The translations under genes and the position numbers were made by a program. A DNA stretch of 25,766 nucleotides from positions 1 through 25,766 of the forward strand of contig CADBLZ010000072.1 in assembly GCA_902795675.1 (NCBI GenBank), given 5' to 3'. Origin of the DNA: an uncultured Erysipelotrichaceae bacterium. GTDB lineage: Bacteria; Bacillota_I; Bacilli_A; RF39; UBA660. How positions within the stretch are numbered: the first letter of the stretch is position 1; each line of letters opens with the position of its first letter. This document shows positions 13,951-21,911 of this stretch, piece by piece. The notes beneath the pieces were generated by a model. That model saw only the letters and a program-made list of their open reading frames with translations. It was not told the origin of the DNA and searched no databases.

Positions 13951-16546
13951 CAAAAAAGTCATCAAAGAATTCATCATCAGAAATAACTGTACTATCATTC
14001 TTAATAGAATCAGGATCAATATTAACTTTTGTTTCTTCTTCTACTGGTTGAACATTTTCAACTGGTTGAGTTATTTCTTCTGCTTCTTTTATTTCTTTTA
14101 CTTCTTCATTTGTATTAATGTCTTCTTTAACATCATTCATAAAGTCATGTGACTCATCAAAGATATTGTAATGATTATCTTCTAATTTAACATTACTAAC
14201 ATTAACTGGTTGAACAATGTCAGCATTTTCTACTTTAGGTAGATTATCATTAAAGAAATTGAAATCTTCTTCTGGACTCTTAGTAGCTACAGCTACATTA
14301 GTCTTATTACCATCAACTTTAATTTCATCTTCTTCTCTAACATCATCATCATCAAATGAATCATAAATATTTAATTGTTGTCTAGCTGGCTTTTCATTAA
14401 CAGGTTCAATTGGTTTAAAGTCAAAGTAATTAGCTTCTTTTTCTTCCTTCTTAACATCTTTTGGTTCCTCAGGAATACTATATTCTTCTTTAACTTCTTC
14501 CTTAGGTTCAGTCTCTTTTTCTTCCTTAACTTCAGGAACTGTTTCTTTAGCTTTTGCTTCAGCTTCCTTCTTAGCTTTTTCTGCAGCTTCTTCAGCATCT
14601 AGTTCAGCTATACGTCTATCGATATCAGCCATTATCTTATCAATATCAGCATCATTTAGACCACCATCAGAAGGTCCACCAAATGGACTAGCTTTAGCAC
14701 CACCAAAACGTGGTGGAAGTCCTCCCATTCCACCGAATGGATTAGCACTGAATGGACTTGCACCAAATGGATCGCCACCCATTCCACCAAATGGTGATGG
14801 ACTATCGCCACCTTCACCATTTAATGTATTTAACATATTATCACGTTTTTTATCTTTAACGAACTCTTTAACTTCAAAGTATTTAATTTCTTTTGGTTCT
14901 CTTGTAGGGAATTCAGCATCGAACTTTTCATGTCCCCAATCCATTTCGAAATTAGCTTTGTTCTTAGTTCTAAATGGAGACAATCTCCATCTAATTAAAA
15001 TAGTTTCGAACAACTTCATTTTTTGTAAGTCTGTAACAGTAACAAGTGGTGTACTAGCAGTCTTATCTTTTTCACCACTCTTAACTTCACCACACATCTT
15101 ACTAATTTCTTCTAAGGCAGCAAGTTCTGTACTAATTAAGTAAACCATGTTACCACAGTTACCTTTAATAGTTTCAGCATCATTATCACCATAAACATCT
15201 TTTAATTGTGCAAAGTTTTGAATAATAAATGTGAATCTAATCTTTCTTGAACGAGCAGCTGTAACCATTGTTGTAACATCTTTTAATTTAGGCATGTTAG
15301 CAAACTCATCAAGAATGAAGTTAGTTCTATATGGTAATTTACCACCATTCTTTTGTGCAACATCAATTAATGTTTCATAACATTGTTTAATAAAGATTGT
15401 TGCTAAACTATGGTAAGTTGTCTTTTCATCATGAATAACAATAAATACAGCTGTTTTCTTCTTACCAATATCTCTCATATCAAAATCACTATGAGATAAC
15501 ATTTCAGATAAGTTTTCACGTGTAGAGAATAATCTTATCTTTTGTCTAAATGTTGATAAGATACCACCTTTAGTTTCTTGTGGAGCATTTATTGTATTTG
15601 AAGCAAAAATATAAGCATTTGATGATTCACCCTTCATCTTAAAGTATTCTTTAATATAAGTAGAATTTCCACCAAACTTTTCTTCACCTACTGTAGACAT
15701 TAAGTTGATTGAGTTTAAGTTAATTTCATCTTCTTTAGCATCTTGGAATAAACCTAAAGCTAAACCAGAGAAATAATCGGCAGAAGATTTCTCCCAGAAT
15801 GGGTCTTTTTGATCTTCACCAGATAAAATATTAGCAGCAACGTCATCTAGTAATTCAGTCGCTTTATCATAATTACCATCTTTATAATATAAATAAGGTA
15901 AAGTTAATGGATTCCATGCATTACCACGTGTTGGTTCACGGAAGTTAAGAACAACTACGTTGTAACCTCTCTCCTTCATGTAACCAGAACACTTTTCAAA
16001 GATTTCTGCTTTAGGGTCGGTAATAATCATAGATTCCCCATGTTTCATTAATAATTCAATCATTGGCATAACTACTGTTTGTGATTTACCTGAACCAGTA
16101 GAACCGATGATTAAGTTATGATATTCACCATTATCTACCCATACTTTTTTACCATCATTAACAAGTGGAATACCTGCAGCATCTGTTGATTCAGCTTTTG
16201 GATCAACAGCAACGATATCAGTATCTTCTTTAATTTCATTCGCCTTAGCCCATCTTGAATAACCTTTTTCTTCTTTTTCACCAATTTCAAATCCAAATCC
16301 TTTTTTAAATTCAAAGATTGAAGATGATGTAGTAGCTACTATAGCTATTATAAAACCAAAGAATAAAAGTAATGTAGGTCCTATAAATTCTGTTAAACCA
16401 GGAATAGGATTTAAACCTCTAAAGATACCTTCATTAAGGAATGAATTTATATTAGATGTTGCAATTGAGCATAGATAAAGTAATAATGCACAAAAGATTG
16501 CAAATAATGTAAAATCACCTTTTGAAACACGAATCTTCAATTTCAT
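13940..16546 (-). CDS. VirD4/TraG-type type IV secretion coupling ATPase with a long acidic tail
   Basis: Coupling proteins are hexameric inner-membrane ATPases that hand substrates to a type IV secretion channel. This 868-residue protein has two N-terminal membrane helices (about 13-30 and 54-74) and Walker A GSTGSGKS (148-155). TDPKAEIFEK follows, then Walker B FILDEF (410-415) with the family string NMPKLKD, and IIQNFAQL (441-448). These place it in the VirD4/TraG family, as in Gram-positive conjugative elements. After about residue 575 comes an unusual tail: a Gly/Pro/Phe-rich stretch (578-627, repeats of the NPFGG kind), then about 240 acidic, disordered residues ending in DDEFFDDFFGDE. 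A GGGGTGA site precedes the ATG. It is the last gene of an operon with a cell-wall hydrolase and a lipoprotein. No relaxase, VirB4 or integrase is in the window, so conjugation is not implied. Confidence 0.93.
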   Translation of the reverse strand: MKLKIRVSKGDFTLFAIFCALLLYLCSIATSNINSFLNEGIFRGLNPIPGLTEFIGPTLLLFFGFIIAIVATTSSSIFEFKKGFGFEIGEKEEKGYSRWAKANEIKEDTDIVAVDPKAESTDAAGIPLVNDGKKVWVDNGEYHNLIIGSTGSGKSQTVVMPMIELLMKHGESMIITDPKAEIFEKCSGYMKERGYNVVVLNFREPTRGNAWNPLTLPYLYYKDGNYDKATELLDDVAANILSGEDQKDPFWEKSSADYFSGLALGLFQDAKEDEINLNSINLMSTVGEEKFGGNSTYIKEYFKMKGESSNAYIFASNTINAPQETKGGILSTFRQKIRLFSTRENLSEMLSHSDFDMRDIGKKKTAVFIVIHDEKTTYHSLATIFIKQCYETLIDVAQKNGGKLPYRTNFILDEFANMPKLKDVTTMVTAARSRKIRFTFIIQNFAQLKDVYGDNDAETIKGNCGNMVYLISTELAALEEISKMCGEVKSGEKDKTASTPLVTVTDLQKMKLFETILIRWRLSPFRTKNKANFEMDWGHEKFDAEFPTREPKEIKYFEVKEFVKDKKRDNMLNTLNGEGGDSPSPFGGMGGDPFGASPFSANPFGGMGGLPPRFGGAKASPFGGPSDGGLNDADIDKIMADIDRRIAELDAEEAAEKAKKEAEAKAKETVPEVKEEKETEPKEEVKEEYSIPEEPKDVKKEEKEANYFDFKPIEPVNEKPARQQLNIYDSFDDDDVREEDEIKVDGNKTNVAVATKSPEEDFNFFNDNLPKVENADIVQPVNVSNVKLEDNHYNIFDESHDFMNDVKEDINTNEEVKEIKEAEEITQPVENVQPVEEETKVNIDPDSIKNDSTVISDDEFFDDFFGDE
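14666..14815 (-). repeat. Gly/Pro/Phe-rich low-complexity linker in the coupling protein
   Basis: This codes for about 50 residues with repeated PFGG, NPFGG and GGMGG units between the ATPase core and the acidic tail. It is an imperfect repeat, in frame, with no sign of a frameshift. Confidence 0.7.
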
Positions 16547-16590
16547 ATTTTCACCCCAAAATCTATAATTATTATACTATATTTATTTTA

Positions 16591-17319
16591 TTATTTGGTA
16601 ATTTTAAGTACTACAAAGAGGATAATTGCAAAACCTCCAAAACCTAAAATCACAAATAATACTATATTCTCTTCTACTAGTTTTTGCAATGGTGTTTTTT
16701 TATCTTTACTAAGATTTACAGTTTGTTCTTCACCTTGTATTGTATTAGCACTATTTTCTTTAGGATTATATTTAATATAAATAGCTTTATTACTATTTCT
16801 AGTAAAATTCCATGTATAAACATTTCCTTTCACACTATCAGCATTATTATCTAATACTTTATAAGGAACAATAATATTTACTTTAACAGATGAAAGATTT
16901 GGATAATCTTTTAATACTAGCATTCCATTCTTATTAGTTGAAATAATTACTTCACCACTACTACTATCAACTTTAATATATGGACTATAGAAAGCACTAT
17001 TTAATGCATAACTATTAATATATTTAGTTAATGGGAAATTAGTAGTATAAACTAATTGATTACCAGTATCTTCTCTATTGTAATAAATAACACCAGTCTT
17101 AGGTTCATCTGGTTCAGTATCAGATAAAACATCATCTTTGTATATTGGAATATAATTTCTAAAAGCTAGTTTTATTTCTTTCTTGTTCTTATCTTCAGAA
17201 ACATCTATTACTACTTTTTCATTTACAATATTGTCATTTATTGTAAGTGTTACTTCTGAACTACATCCTGAAATAACAAACATTACCATTATTAATATAA
17301 AAACTCTAATCTTTTTCAT
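16591..17319 (-). CDS. Lipoprotein with an additional C-terminal membrane anchor
   Basis: A signal peptide with a lipobox (VISGC, lipidated Cys at 19) is followed by about 195 external residues with many short beta strands, and a hydrophobic helix at about 219-238 with a basic end. Lipid at the front and helix at the back would pin both ends of the domain to the outer face of the membrane. The layout resembles LppM-like (DUF3153) lipoproteins, though I cannot confirm the family. Its start lies one base after the hydrolase stop, with GGAGGT in that gene's last codons. The coupling ATPase follows after 44 bases with no terminator. It is thus the middle gene of the three-gene operon and may link the hydrolase to the membrane ATPase. 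Confidence 0.85.
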   Translation of the reverse strand: MKKIRVFILIMVMFVISGCSSEVTLTINDNIVNEKVVIDVSEDKNKKEIKLAFRNYIPIYKDDVLSDTEPDEPKTGVIYYNREDTGNQLVYTTNFPLTKYINSYALNSAFYSPYIKVDSSSGEVIISTNKNGMLVLKDYPNLSSVKVNIIVPYKVLDNNADSVKGNVYTWNFTRNSNKAIYIKYNPKENSANTIQGEEQTVNLSKDKKTPLQKLVEENIVLFVILGFGGFAIILFVVLKITK

Positions 17320-17320
17320 A

Positions 17321-19813
17321 TTAACCTCCGTAGTATCCAGTCATATCAACACCCCAATAATCAGCATCAGCAAATGATCTATGAGTAAATTGAACACCTT
17401 TAGAATTACCTGAAGCTTCAGCACATAAGTAACCATGATCTTCGATAGCTACTACTAGAACAATGTGACCAGAACTCTCTAATAAGTCACCAGGTTGCAG
17501 TACTGGTCCACTCTTATTTAAAGAAACCTTTTGTGCACCTGGTAATGTATAGAACTTACCAGCTGACCATTGATACATTCCAGTGTAACCACCATTCTTA
17601 ATTGCCCAAGGAACAAAACCAGAACAGTCTAAACCACAGTATTCATAGTTTTGATTATTAGCATAAGCATGACATTCATCACTACCCCAATAACCTAAAG
17701 CACCTATAACAACACCATCTGCGTGTCCACCACCCCAGAAGTAAGGAACTTTAACGTTGTAGTTGTTTGATAGTTCAGCTAGAAGTGTAACAGCTGCTAC
17801 AACAACACCAGCTCTTGTTCCATAACCAGCGTCATTAACATTATTAGCAATTTTATTATTAAATGCTTCTAAGCTTGTACCATGACTAGCTAAGAATTGA
17901 TCTAATGGTTCATGTAAGATTGTTGCATTAGATGTATCTAATACATAATCACCATAATCAATATTACCAGTTGAATTACATTCAGCTGTAGACATTTCTT
18001 TAGTACCATAAGCAGCATTAAGAATTTCTTCATAATTCTTACCACTATTAGCACCATTAATAAATTCATTACTTGTTGTAGAATTATAGTTAACTTTTAA
18101 TACTTGACCACTAGCATCAAGCAATACTTTACCTTTTACTTCATTAGCTAAAGATTCAACATGTTTAATTTGTTCTTCTGTTAATCTAGCATGCCATAAA
18201 GTACCTGTAGATGAATCTACTTCAGGTGAATAAAGTGATATAGCTCCTCTATCAGAACGATATATGTCTTGCTTATAATCCCAATAAACTTGATCAGCTT
18301 CACAAGCACGCATTCTAATCTTACCTGTGCTTGCATTATAACCATAGAAACAATCATCTGGATTACCAGGACACATACCTGAGTTTCTTGTTAATGAGAA
18401 GTTTCTAACTGCTATTATTTGAGCTTTAATAGCTTCATCTGGAGAACCAGATCCAACCTCAGCTAAAGCAACACCTAAAACATATTTTTCAAAATCTACT
18501 GTTGCTAAAACAGTACTATTACCTTCTGTTGCATCACAGTTAACAAGTTCAACTTGTAAATTATTAAATTCTTGTGTACCTTGACTAGTTACACCACTTA
18601 AGTTGTATGAGCAGTGAGGAGAACCTCCACCAGCTCCACCATATTTATTATTATAATCTTCATCTGCAAAAACAAGGATGATTAACATTATTAATAGAAT
18701 ACCCAAAAGAATAACTAAAACCCATGGATGAGCCGCAATGAAAGCTGCAATAGCTTTGGCAGCTGTTGCTAAACCATGAGCTACAGCTTTAGCTCCTTTA
18801 GCTGCTGTCTTACCAGCACCCTTAGCAGCACTACCAGCAGCCTTACCAGCACCTTTAGCTGTAGTTCCAGCTGCTTTACCGGCACCCTTAGCTGCAGCAC
18901 CTGTTGCCTTACCAGCATTAGAAGCTGTTTCAGTAGCACCCTTAACTGGTGAACCTGATGCTCCGAATAATTTTTTCTTAGCACCACTTGCTGGATTATT
19001 CTTAATTGGATTACCAGCATCTGCTTCACCTGCACCATTTCTCATTCTGTTACGAAGTTCCATGTTCTTACGACCACGGTCCATTGATGAGTTACCCTTA
19101 GTCTTATCTTCTAGTTCAGGTTTTTTATCTCCCTTTTTAACACCTTTATGATCATCACCAACATTAGGTTCACCATGGTCACCTAATTGGTTCTTATCAG
19201 GTAATGTATTATTAGGATTGTTCTCTAATTCATTCTTAGGACCATTTTGACCTCTTCCTTGAGATCCTTGGTCTTGATGATTTTGTTCACCTTTTTGTCT
19301 TTGATCTTTATTTAAGCCATCGTGATCTTCTCTATTTTCTTGTTCTTCACGAGGTTTCTTTTGTTCTTTCTTAGTCTTCTCTTGTTCTTCTTTAGATTGT
19401 TCTTGAGGACGTCTTTGTTCTCTTCTATTACTTTGGTCATCAACTTGTTCTTGACCATCGTATTGTTCATTTTGAACATCTTGGTCTGATAATTGATCTA
19501 ATTCTTCTTCATCATCAAATTCTTCAACGCCTTCATCAAATTGGTCAGAAATATCATCTATTTCTTCACCCATACTATCTAAATCAGTAGAAGTTGCGTC
19601 ATCTAGGATTTCATTTTGAGTACTACTTTGAGAACCTTTACTGCTATCTTTAGCTTGTGATTCTAAAGTAAATTCATTAGTGAATTCTTCAGCTTCTGGT
19701 GATTTAGTTTGATTTAAAGCTTCTTCAACTTTTTCATCTGAACTCTTGCCTTCACCTTTACGAATTTTAAGTTCTTCTTCAGTAATAAATTCATACTTTT
19801 TATCGTCAAACAT
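17321..19813 (-). CDS. Membrane-anchored SpoIID plus NlpC/P60 cell-wall hydrolase with a long disordered cytoplasmic tail
   Basis: Counting from the ATG at 19813 (AGGTGGTG site; the open frame starts 4 codons earlier with a GTG inside that site), the protein has five parts. Residues 1-295 are Glu/Gln/Asp/Asn-rich and disordered. Residues 301-344 are Ala/Gly/Lys repeats of 11 residues. A membrane helix lies at about 364-383. A SpoIID-like domain follows at about 425-605 (FEKYVLGVALAEVGS...EAIKAQIIAVRNF; likely catalytic Glu at 452). Last is an NlpC/P60 domain (about 665-830) with catalytic Cys730 in DCSGF and His783 in SGHIVLV. SpoIID proteins cleave glycan strands and NlpC/P60 cleaves stem peptides, so the protein could open peptidoglycan in both ways. 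In Gram-positive type IV systems this job is done by VirB1-like proteins that pair a lysozyme-type domain with NlpC/P60; here SpoIID takes its place. It is the first gene of the operon with the lipoprotein and coupling ATPase. Confidence 0.9.
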   Translation of the reverse strand: MFDDKKYEFITEEELKIRKGEGKSSDEKVEEALNQTKSPEAEEFTNEFTLESQAKDSSKGSQSSTQNEILDDATSTDLDSMGEEIDDISDQFDEGVEEFDDEEELDQLSDQDVQNEQYDGQEQVDDQSNRREQRRPQEQSKEEQEKTKKEQKKPREEQENREDHDGLNKDQRQKGEQNHQDQGSQGRGQNGPKNELENNPNNTLPDKNQLGDHGEPNVGDDHKGVKKGDKKPELEDKTKGNSSMDRGRKNMELRNRMRNGAGEADAGNPIKNNPASGAKKKLFGASGSPVKGATETASNAGKATGAAAKGAGKAAGTTAKGAGKAAGSAAKGAGKTAAKGAKAVAHGLATAAKAIAAFIAAHPWVLVILLGILLIMLIILVFADEDYNNKYGGAGGGSPHCSYNLSGVTSQGTQEFNNLQVELVNCDATEGNSTVLATVDFEKYVLGVALAEVGSGSPDEAIKAQIIAVRNFSLTRNSGMCPGNPDDCFYGYNASTGKIRMRACEADQVYWDYKQDIYRSDRGAISLYSPEVDSSTGTLWHARLTEEQIKHVESLANEVKGKVLLDASGQVLKVNYNSTTSNEFINGANSGKNYEEILNAAYGTKEMSTAECNSTGNIDYGDYVLDTSNATILHEPLDQFLASHGTSLEAFNNKIANNVNDAGYGTRAGVVVAAVTLLAELSNNYNVKVPYFWGGGHADGVVIGALGYWGSDECHAYANNQNYEYCGLDCSGFVPWAIKNGGYTGMYQWSAGKFYTLPGAQKVSLNKSGPVLQPGDLLESSGHIVLVVAIEDHGYLCAEASGNSKGVQFTHRSFADADYWGVDMTGYYGG
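18782..18913 (-). repeat. Ala/Gly/Lys 11-residue repeats before the membrane helix
   Basis: Four consecutive units follow the pattern GKAAGxxAKGA, the last degenerate. The segment is strongly basic and predicted to be cytoplasmic, next to the membrane. It resembles histone-H1-like tails, so binding to nucleic acid or acidic lipid is conceivable. Confidence 0.75.
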
Positions 19814-19846
19814 TTTAATCACCACCTAGATATAACTCTATTATTA

Positions 19847-19855
19847 ATTATACCA
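19847..19855 (-). promoter_or_regulatory. Extended -10 promoter of the hydrolase-lipoprotein-coupling ATPase operon
   Basis: TGGTATAAT on the minus strand lies 34 bases before the start, with no good -35, and comes just after the miaB terminator. Confidence 0.6.
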
Positions 19856-19866
19856 TAAATACCATT

Positions 19867-19897
19867 AAAAAAATAGATTACAGAATGCAATCTATTT
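19867..19897 (-). terminator. Terminator of miaB
   Basis: Stem AAATAGATT/AATCTATTT (19897-19889 with 19879-19871) with a 9-base loop, then a T-run on the minus strand. The TAG stop (19894-19892) is in the stem. Confidence 0.85.
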
Positions 19898-21298
19898 TTT
19901 AATTTCACCATCTAAACTAAATGATTTAGCATCAGTAATTGTAACATCTACAATTTCACCAATATAATCTAATCCACCCTTAACATTTACTAGTTTCATA
20001 TGGTCAGTATAACCAAATGCTTTAGTATCGTCTTTTTCAGATACACCTTCTAGTAATACTTTAAATGTCTTACCAACACATTCTTCGTTGTGAATTAAAC
20101 TGTACTTATTAATAACGTCATTTAATCTATGAAGTCTATCTTCTTTTTCTTTTAAACTAACGTTATCTTCCATCTTTTCAGCTGGTGTTCCTTCTCTTGG
20201 TGAGAAGATAAATGTAAATGCTGAATCAAACTTACATTCATTAACAACATCTAATGTATCATTAAAATCTTCTTCTGTTTCACCTGGGAAACCAACAATA
20301 ATATCTGTTGTAATAGATGAACCTTTAACTTTTTCTCTTATTTCTTTATATAGTTTTAAGTACTCTTCTTTAGTGTACTTACGTCCCATTAGTTTTAATA
20401 TATTAGAAGAACCACTTTGTAGAGGTAAATGAATATAAGGCATAACATTAGCATATTTAGCAATAATATCAACCATTTCACTTGTAAAATCCCATGGATG
20501 AGATGTTACAAATCTAACTCTATCAATACCTGTTTTAGCTACACTTTCAAGTAATTCAGCAAAACTTAATTCACCTTCAATATCTTTTCCATAAGCATTA
20601 ACATTTTGACCAAGTAAAGTTACTTCTTTATAACCATTTTCTTTTAGACATTCTACTTCTTTAAGTATCTCACTAGATTTTCTACTTCTTTGTTTACCTC
20701 TTGTATAAGGTACTATGCAATAAGTACAGAACTTATCACATCCATATTGAATATTAACCCATGCTTTAACTTTAGAATCTCTTTTATAATTGATATTTTC
20801 ATATACCTTACCTTCATAACTATATACTTCAATATCAGTTCCTTTAACTCTATTTAGTAACATATCTTGTAATTCATGAATATTATGTGTACCAAATACA
20901 ATATCAACATAAGGATACTTAGTAAGTATTTCATTAACTACTCTTTCTTCTTGGGCCATACAACCACAAATGCAAATTATTAAATCTTTTTTAGTATCTT
21001 TTAAATGCTTACATCTTCCTAAGAAACCATATAACTTATCGTGTGCATTTTCTCTGATAGCACAAGTATTTAAGATAACTAGATCAGCATCTTCTAATTC
21101 TTCTACTTTTTCAAAACCTAGTGTTTCTAAACGATAACTAATTTCTTCAGAATCATGAACATTCATTTGGCAACCATAAGTCTTTATAAAATACTTCTTA
21201 CCACTATATACTTCATTACTATAGTTTTGATCTAAGTAGATTTGTTCTACTTCTTCATTTGTTCTAATACGTTCTTCTTTATGATCTGGTAATCTCAT
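19892..21298 (-). CDS. miaB: tRNA-2-methylthio-N6-dimethylallyladenosine synthase MiaB
   Basis: MiaB is a radical SAM methylthiotransferase that adds the 2-methylthio group to i6A37 of tRNAs reading UNN codons. From the ATG at 21298, the N-terminal UPF0004 domain holds the three cluster cysteines (Cys43 in TYGCQMN, Cys79 in LNTCAIRENA, Cys113 in CGCMAQ). The radical SAM motif GCDKFCTYC supplies Cys187, Cys191 and Cys194, followed by the PYTRGKQRSR signature. A C-terminal TRAM domain follows (about 395-465). The 468 residues are of usual length. An in-frame GTG three codons upstream lies in the GGAAGTGAT binding site, so the ATG is preferred. The CQMN and TRGKQRSR strings favour MiaB over MtaB. 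Confidence 0.96.
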   Translation of the reverse strand: MRLPDHKEERIRTNEEVEQIYLDQNYSNEVYSGKKYFIKTYGCQMNVHDSEEISYRLETLGFEKVEELEDADLVILNTCAIRENAHDKLYGFLGRCKHLKDTKKDLIICICGCMAQEERVVNEILTKYPYVDIVFGTHNIHELQDMLLNRVKGTDIEVYSYEGKVYENINYKRDSKVKAWVNIQYGCDKFCTYCIVPYTRGKQRSRKSSEILKEVECLKENGYKEVTLLGQNVNAYGKDIEGELSFAELLESVAKTGIDRVRFVTSHPWDFTSEMVDIIAKYANVMPYIHLPLQSGSSNILKLMGRKYTKEEYLKLYKEIREKVKGSSITTDIIVGFPGETEEDFNDTLDVVNECKFDSAFTFIFSPREGTPAEKMEDNVSLKEKEDRLHRLNDVINKYSLIHNEECVGKTFKVLLEGVSEKDDTKAFGYTDHMKLVNVKGGLDYIGEIVDVTITDAKSFSLDGEIKK

Positions 21299-21319
21299 AA
21301 TAATCACTTCCGTTAAATA

Positions 21320-21347
21320 ATTATATCAAATATTAAAATATTAACAA
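21320..21347 (-). promoter_or_regulatory. Promoter of miaB
   Basis: TTGTTA (21347-21342), 16 bases, TATAAT (21325-21320) with a TG extension (TGATATAAT), starting at the end of the preceding terminator. Confidence 0.65.
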
Positions 21348-21374
21348 TAAAAAAAGAATATTTTTAATATCCTT
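21348..21374 (-). terminator. Terminator of the dCMP deaminase gene
   Basis: Stem AAGGATATT/AATATTCTT (21374-21366 with 21362-21354), one G-T pair and a 3-base loop, followed by T's on the minus strand. It overlaps the TAA stop (21366-21364). Confidence 0.8.
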
Positions 21375-21855
21375 CTTTTCCTTCTAAAGTTTCATCATTT
21401 TTAACATATTCATCTACCATGATATGTCTATAATGATCCTTATCATCTCTTATATAAATATCTTTAATACCAGAATTAATAATAACTCTCTTACACATTT
21501 GACATGGATTAGATCCTTCAATATATTCACCAGTTTTATATTCCTTACCACATAAATATAATGTAGCACCTAGCATATCTCTTCTAGAAGCAGATATAAT
21601 AGCATTTTGTTCAGCATGAACACTTCTACACATTTCATATCTTTCACCACGAGGAATATTTAGTTTTTCTCTTAAACAATATTTTAAATCACAACAATTA
21701 GCTCTTCCTCTAGGAGCGCCATTAAAACCTGTAGATATAATTTCATCATTCTTAACAATAACAGCACCAAACATTCTTCTAATACAAGTACTTCTTTCTA
21801 ATGCTGTTTCAGCCATATCTAAATAATAATTTACTTTATCTCTTCTATTATCCAT
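21364..21855 (-). CDS. comEB: dCMP deaminase
   Basis: This zinc enzyme converts dCMP to dUMP, feeding thymidylate synthesis. From the ATG at 21855 (163 residues), the zinc motif HAEQNA gives His80 and catalytic Glu82, and PCQMC gives Cys118 and Cys121. The RRMFGAVIVKN and STGFNGAPRG strings are typical of the ComEB/dCMP deaminase family. The frame is open five codons further, but the GGAAGTGA site sits there and sets the start at 21855. It has its own promoter and terminator. Together with cdd it gives two routes from cytosine to uracil deoxynucleotides. The comEB symbol follows family usage and implies no role in competence. Confidence 0.94.
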   Translation of the reverse strand: MDNRRDKVNYYLDMAETALERSTCIRRMFGAVIVKNDEIISTGFNGAPRGRANCCDLKYCLREKLNIPRGERYEMCRSVHAEQNAIISASRRDMLGATLYLCGKEYKTGEYIEGSNPCQMCKRVIINSGIKDIYIRDDKDHYRHIMVDEYVKNDETLEGKEGY

Positions 21856-21874
21856 AAGTATCACTTCCATTCAC

Positions 21875-21903
21875 ATTATATCATAAAAAAAGTAGTATTT
21901 AAC
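21875..21903 (-). promoter_or_regulatory. Promoter of the dCMP deaminase gene, overlapping a terminator
   Basis: TGATATAAT (21883-21875) with GTTAAA (21903-21898) 17 bases upstream of the TATAAT. The -35 lies in the terminator loop. Confidence 0.6.
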
Positions 21904-21911
21904 ATACTACT
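21885..21911 (-). terminator. Terminator of the repeat/zinc-ribbon gene
   Basis: Stem AGTAGTAT/ATACTACT (21911-21904 with 21898-21891) with a 5-base loop, then T's on the minus strand. The TAG stop (21909-21907) is in the stem. Confidence 0.88.

Noticed and set aside
13940..19813. An integrated conjugative element
   Set aside because: Only a coupling ATPase and a hydrolase are present. There is no relaxase, integrase, excisionase, att repeats or change of base composition, and the neighbours are housekeeping genes.
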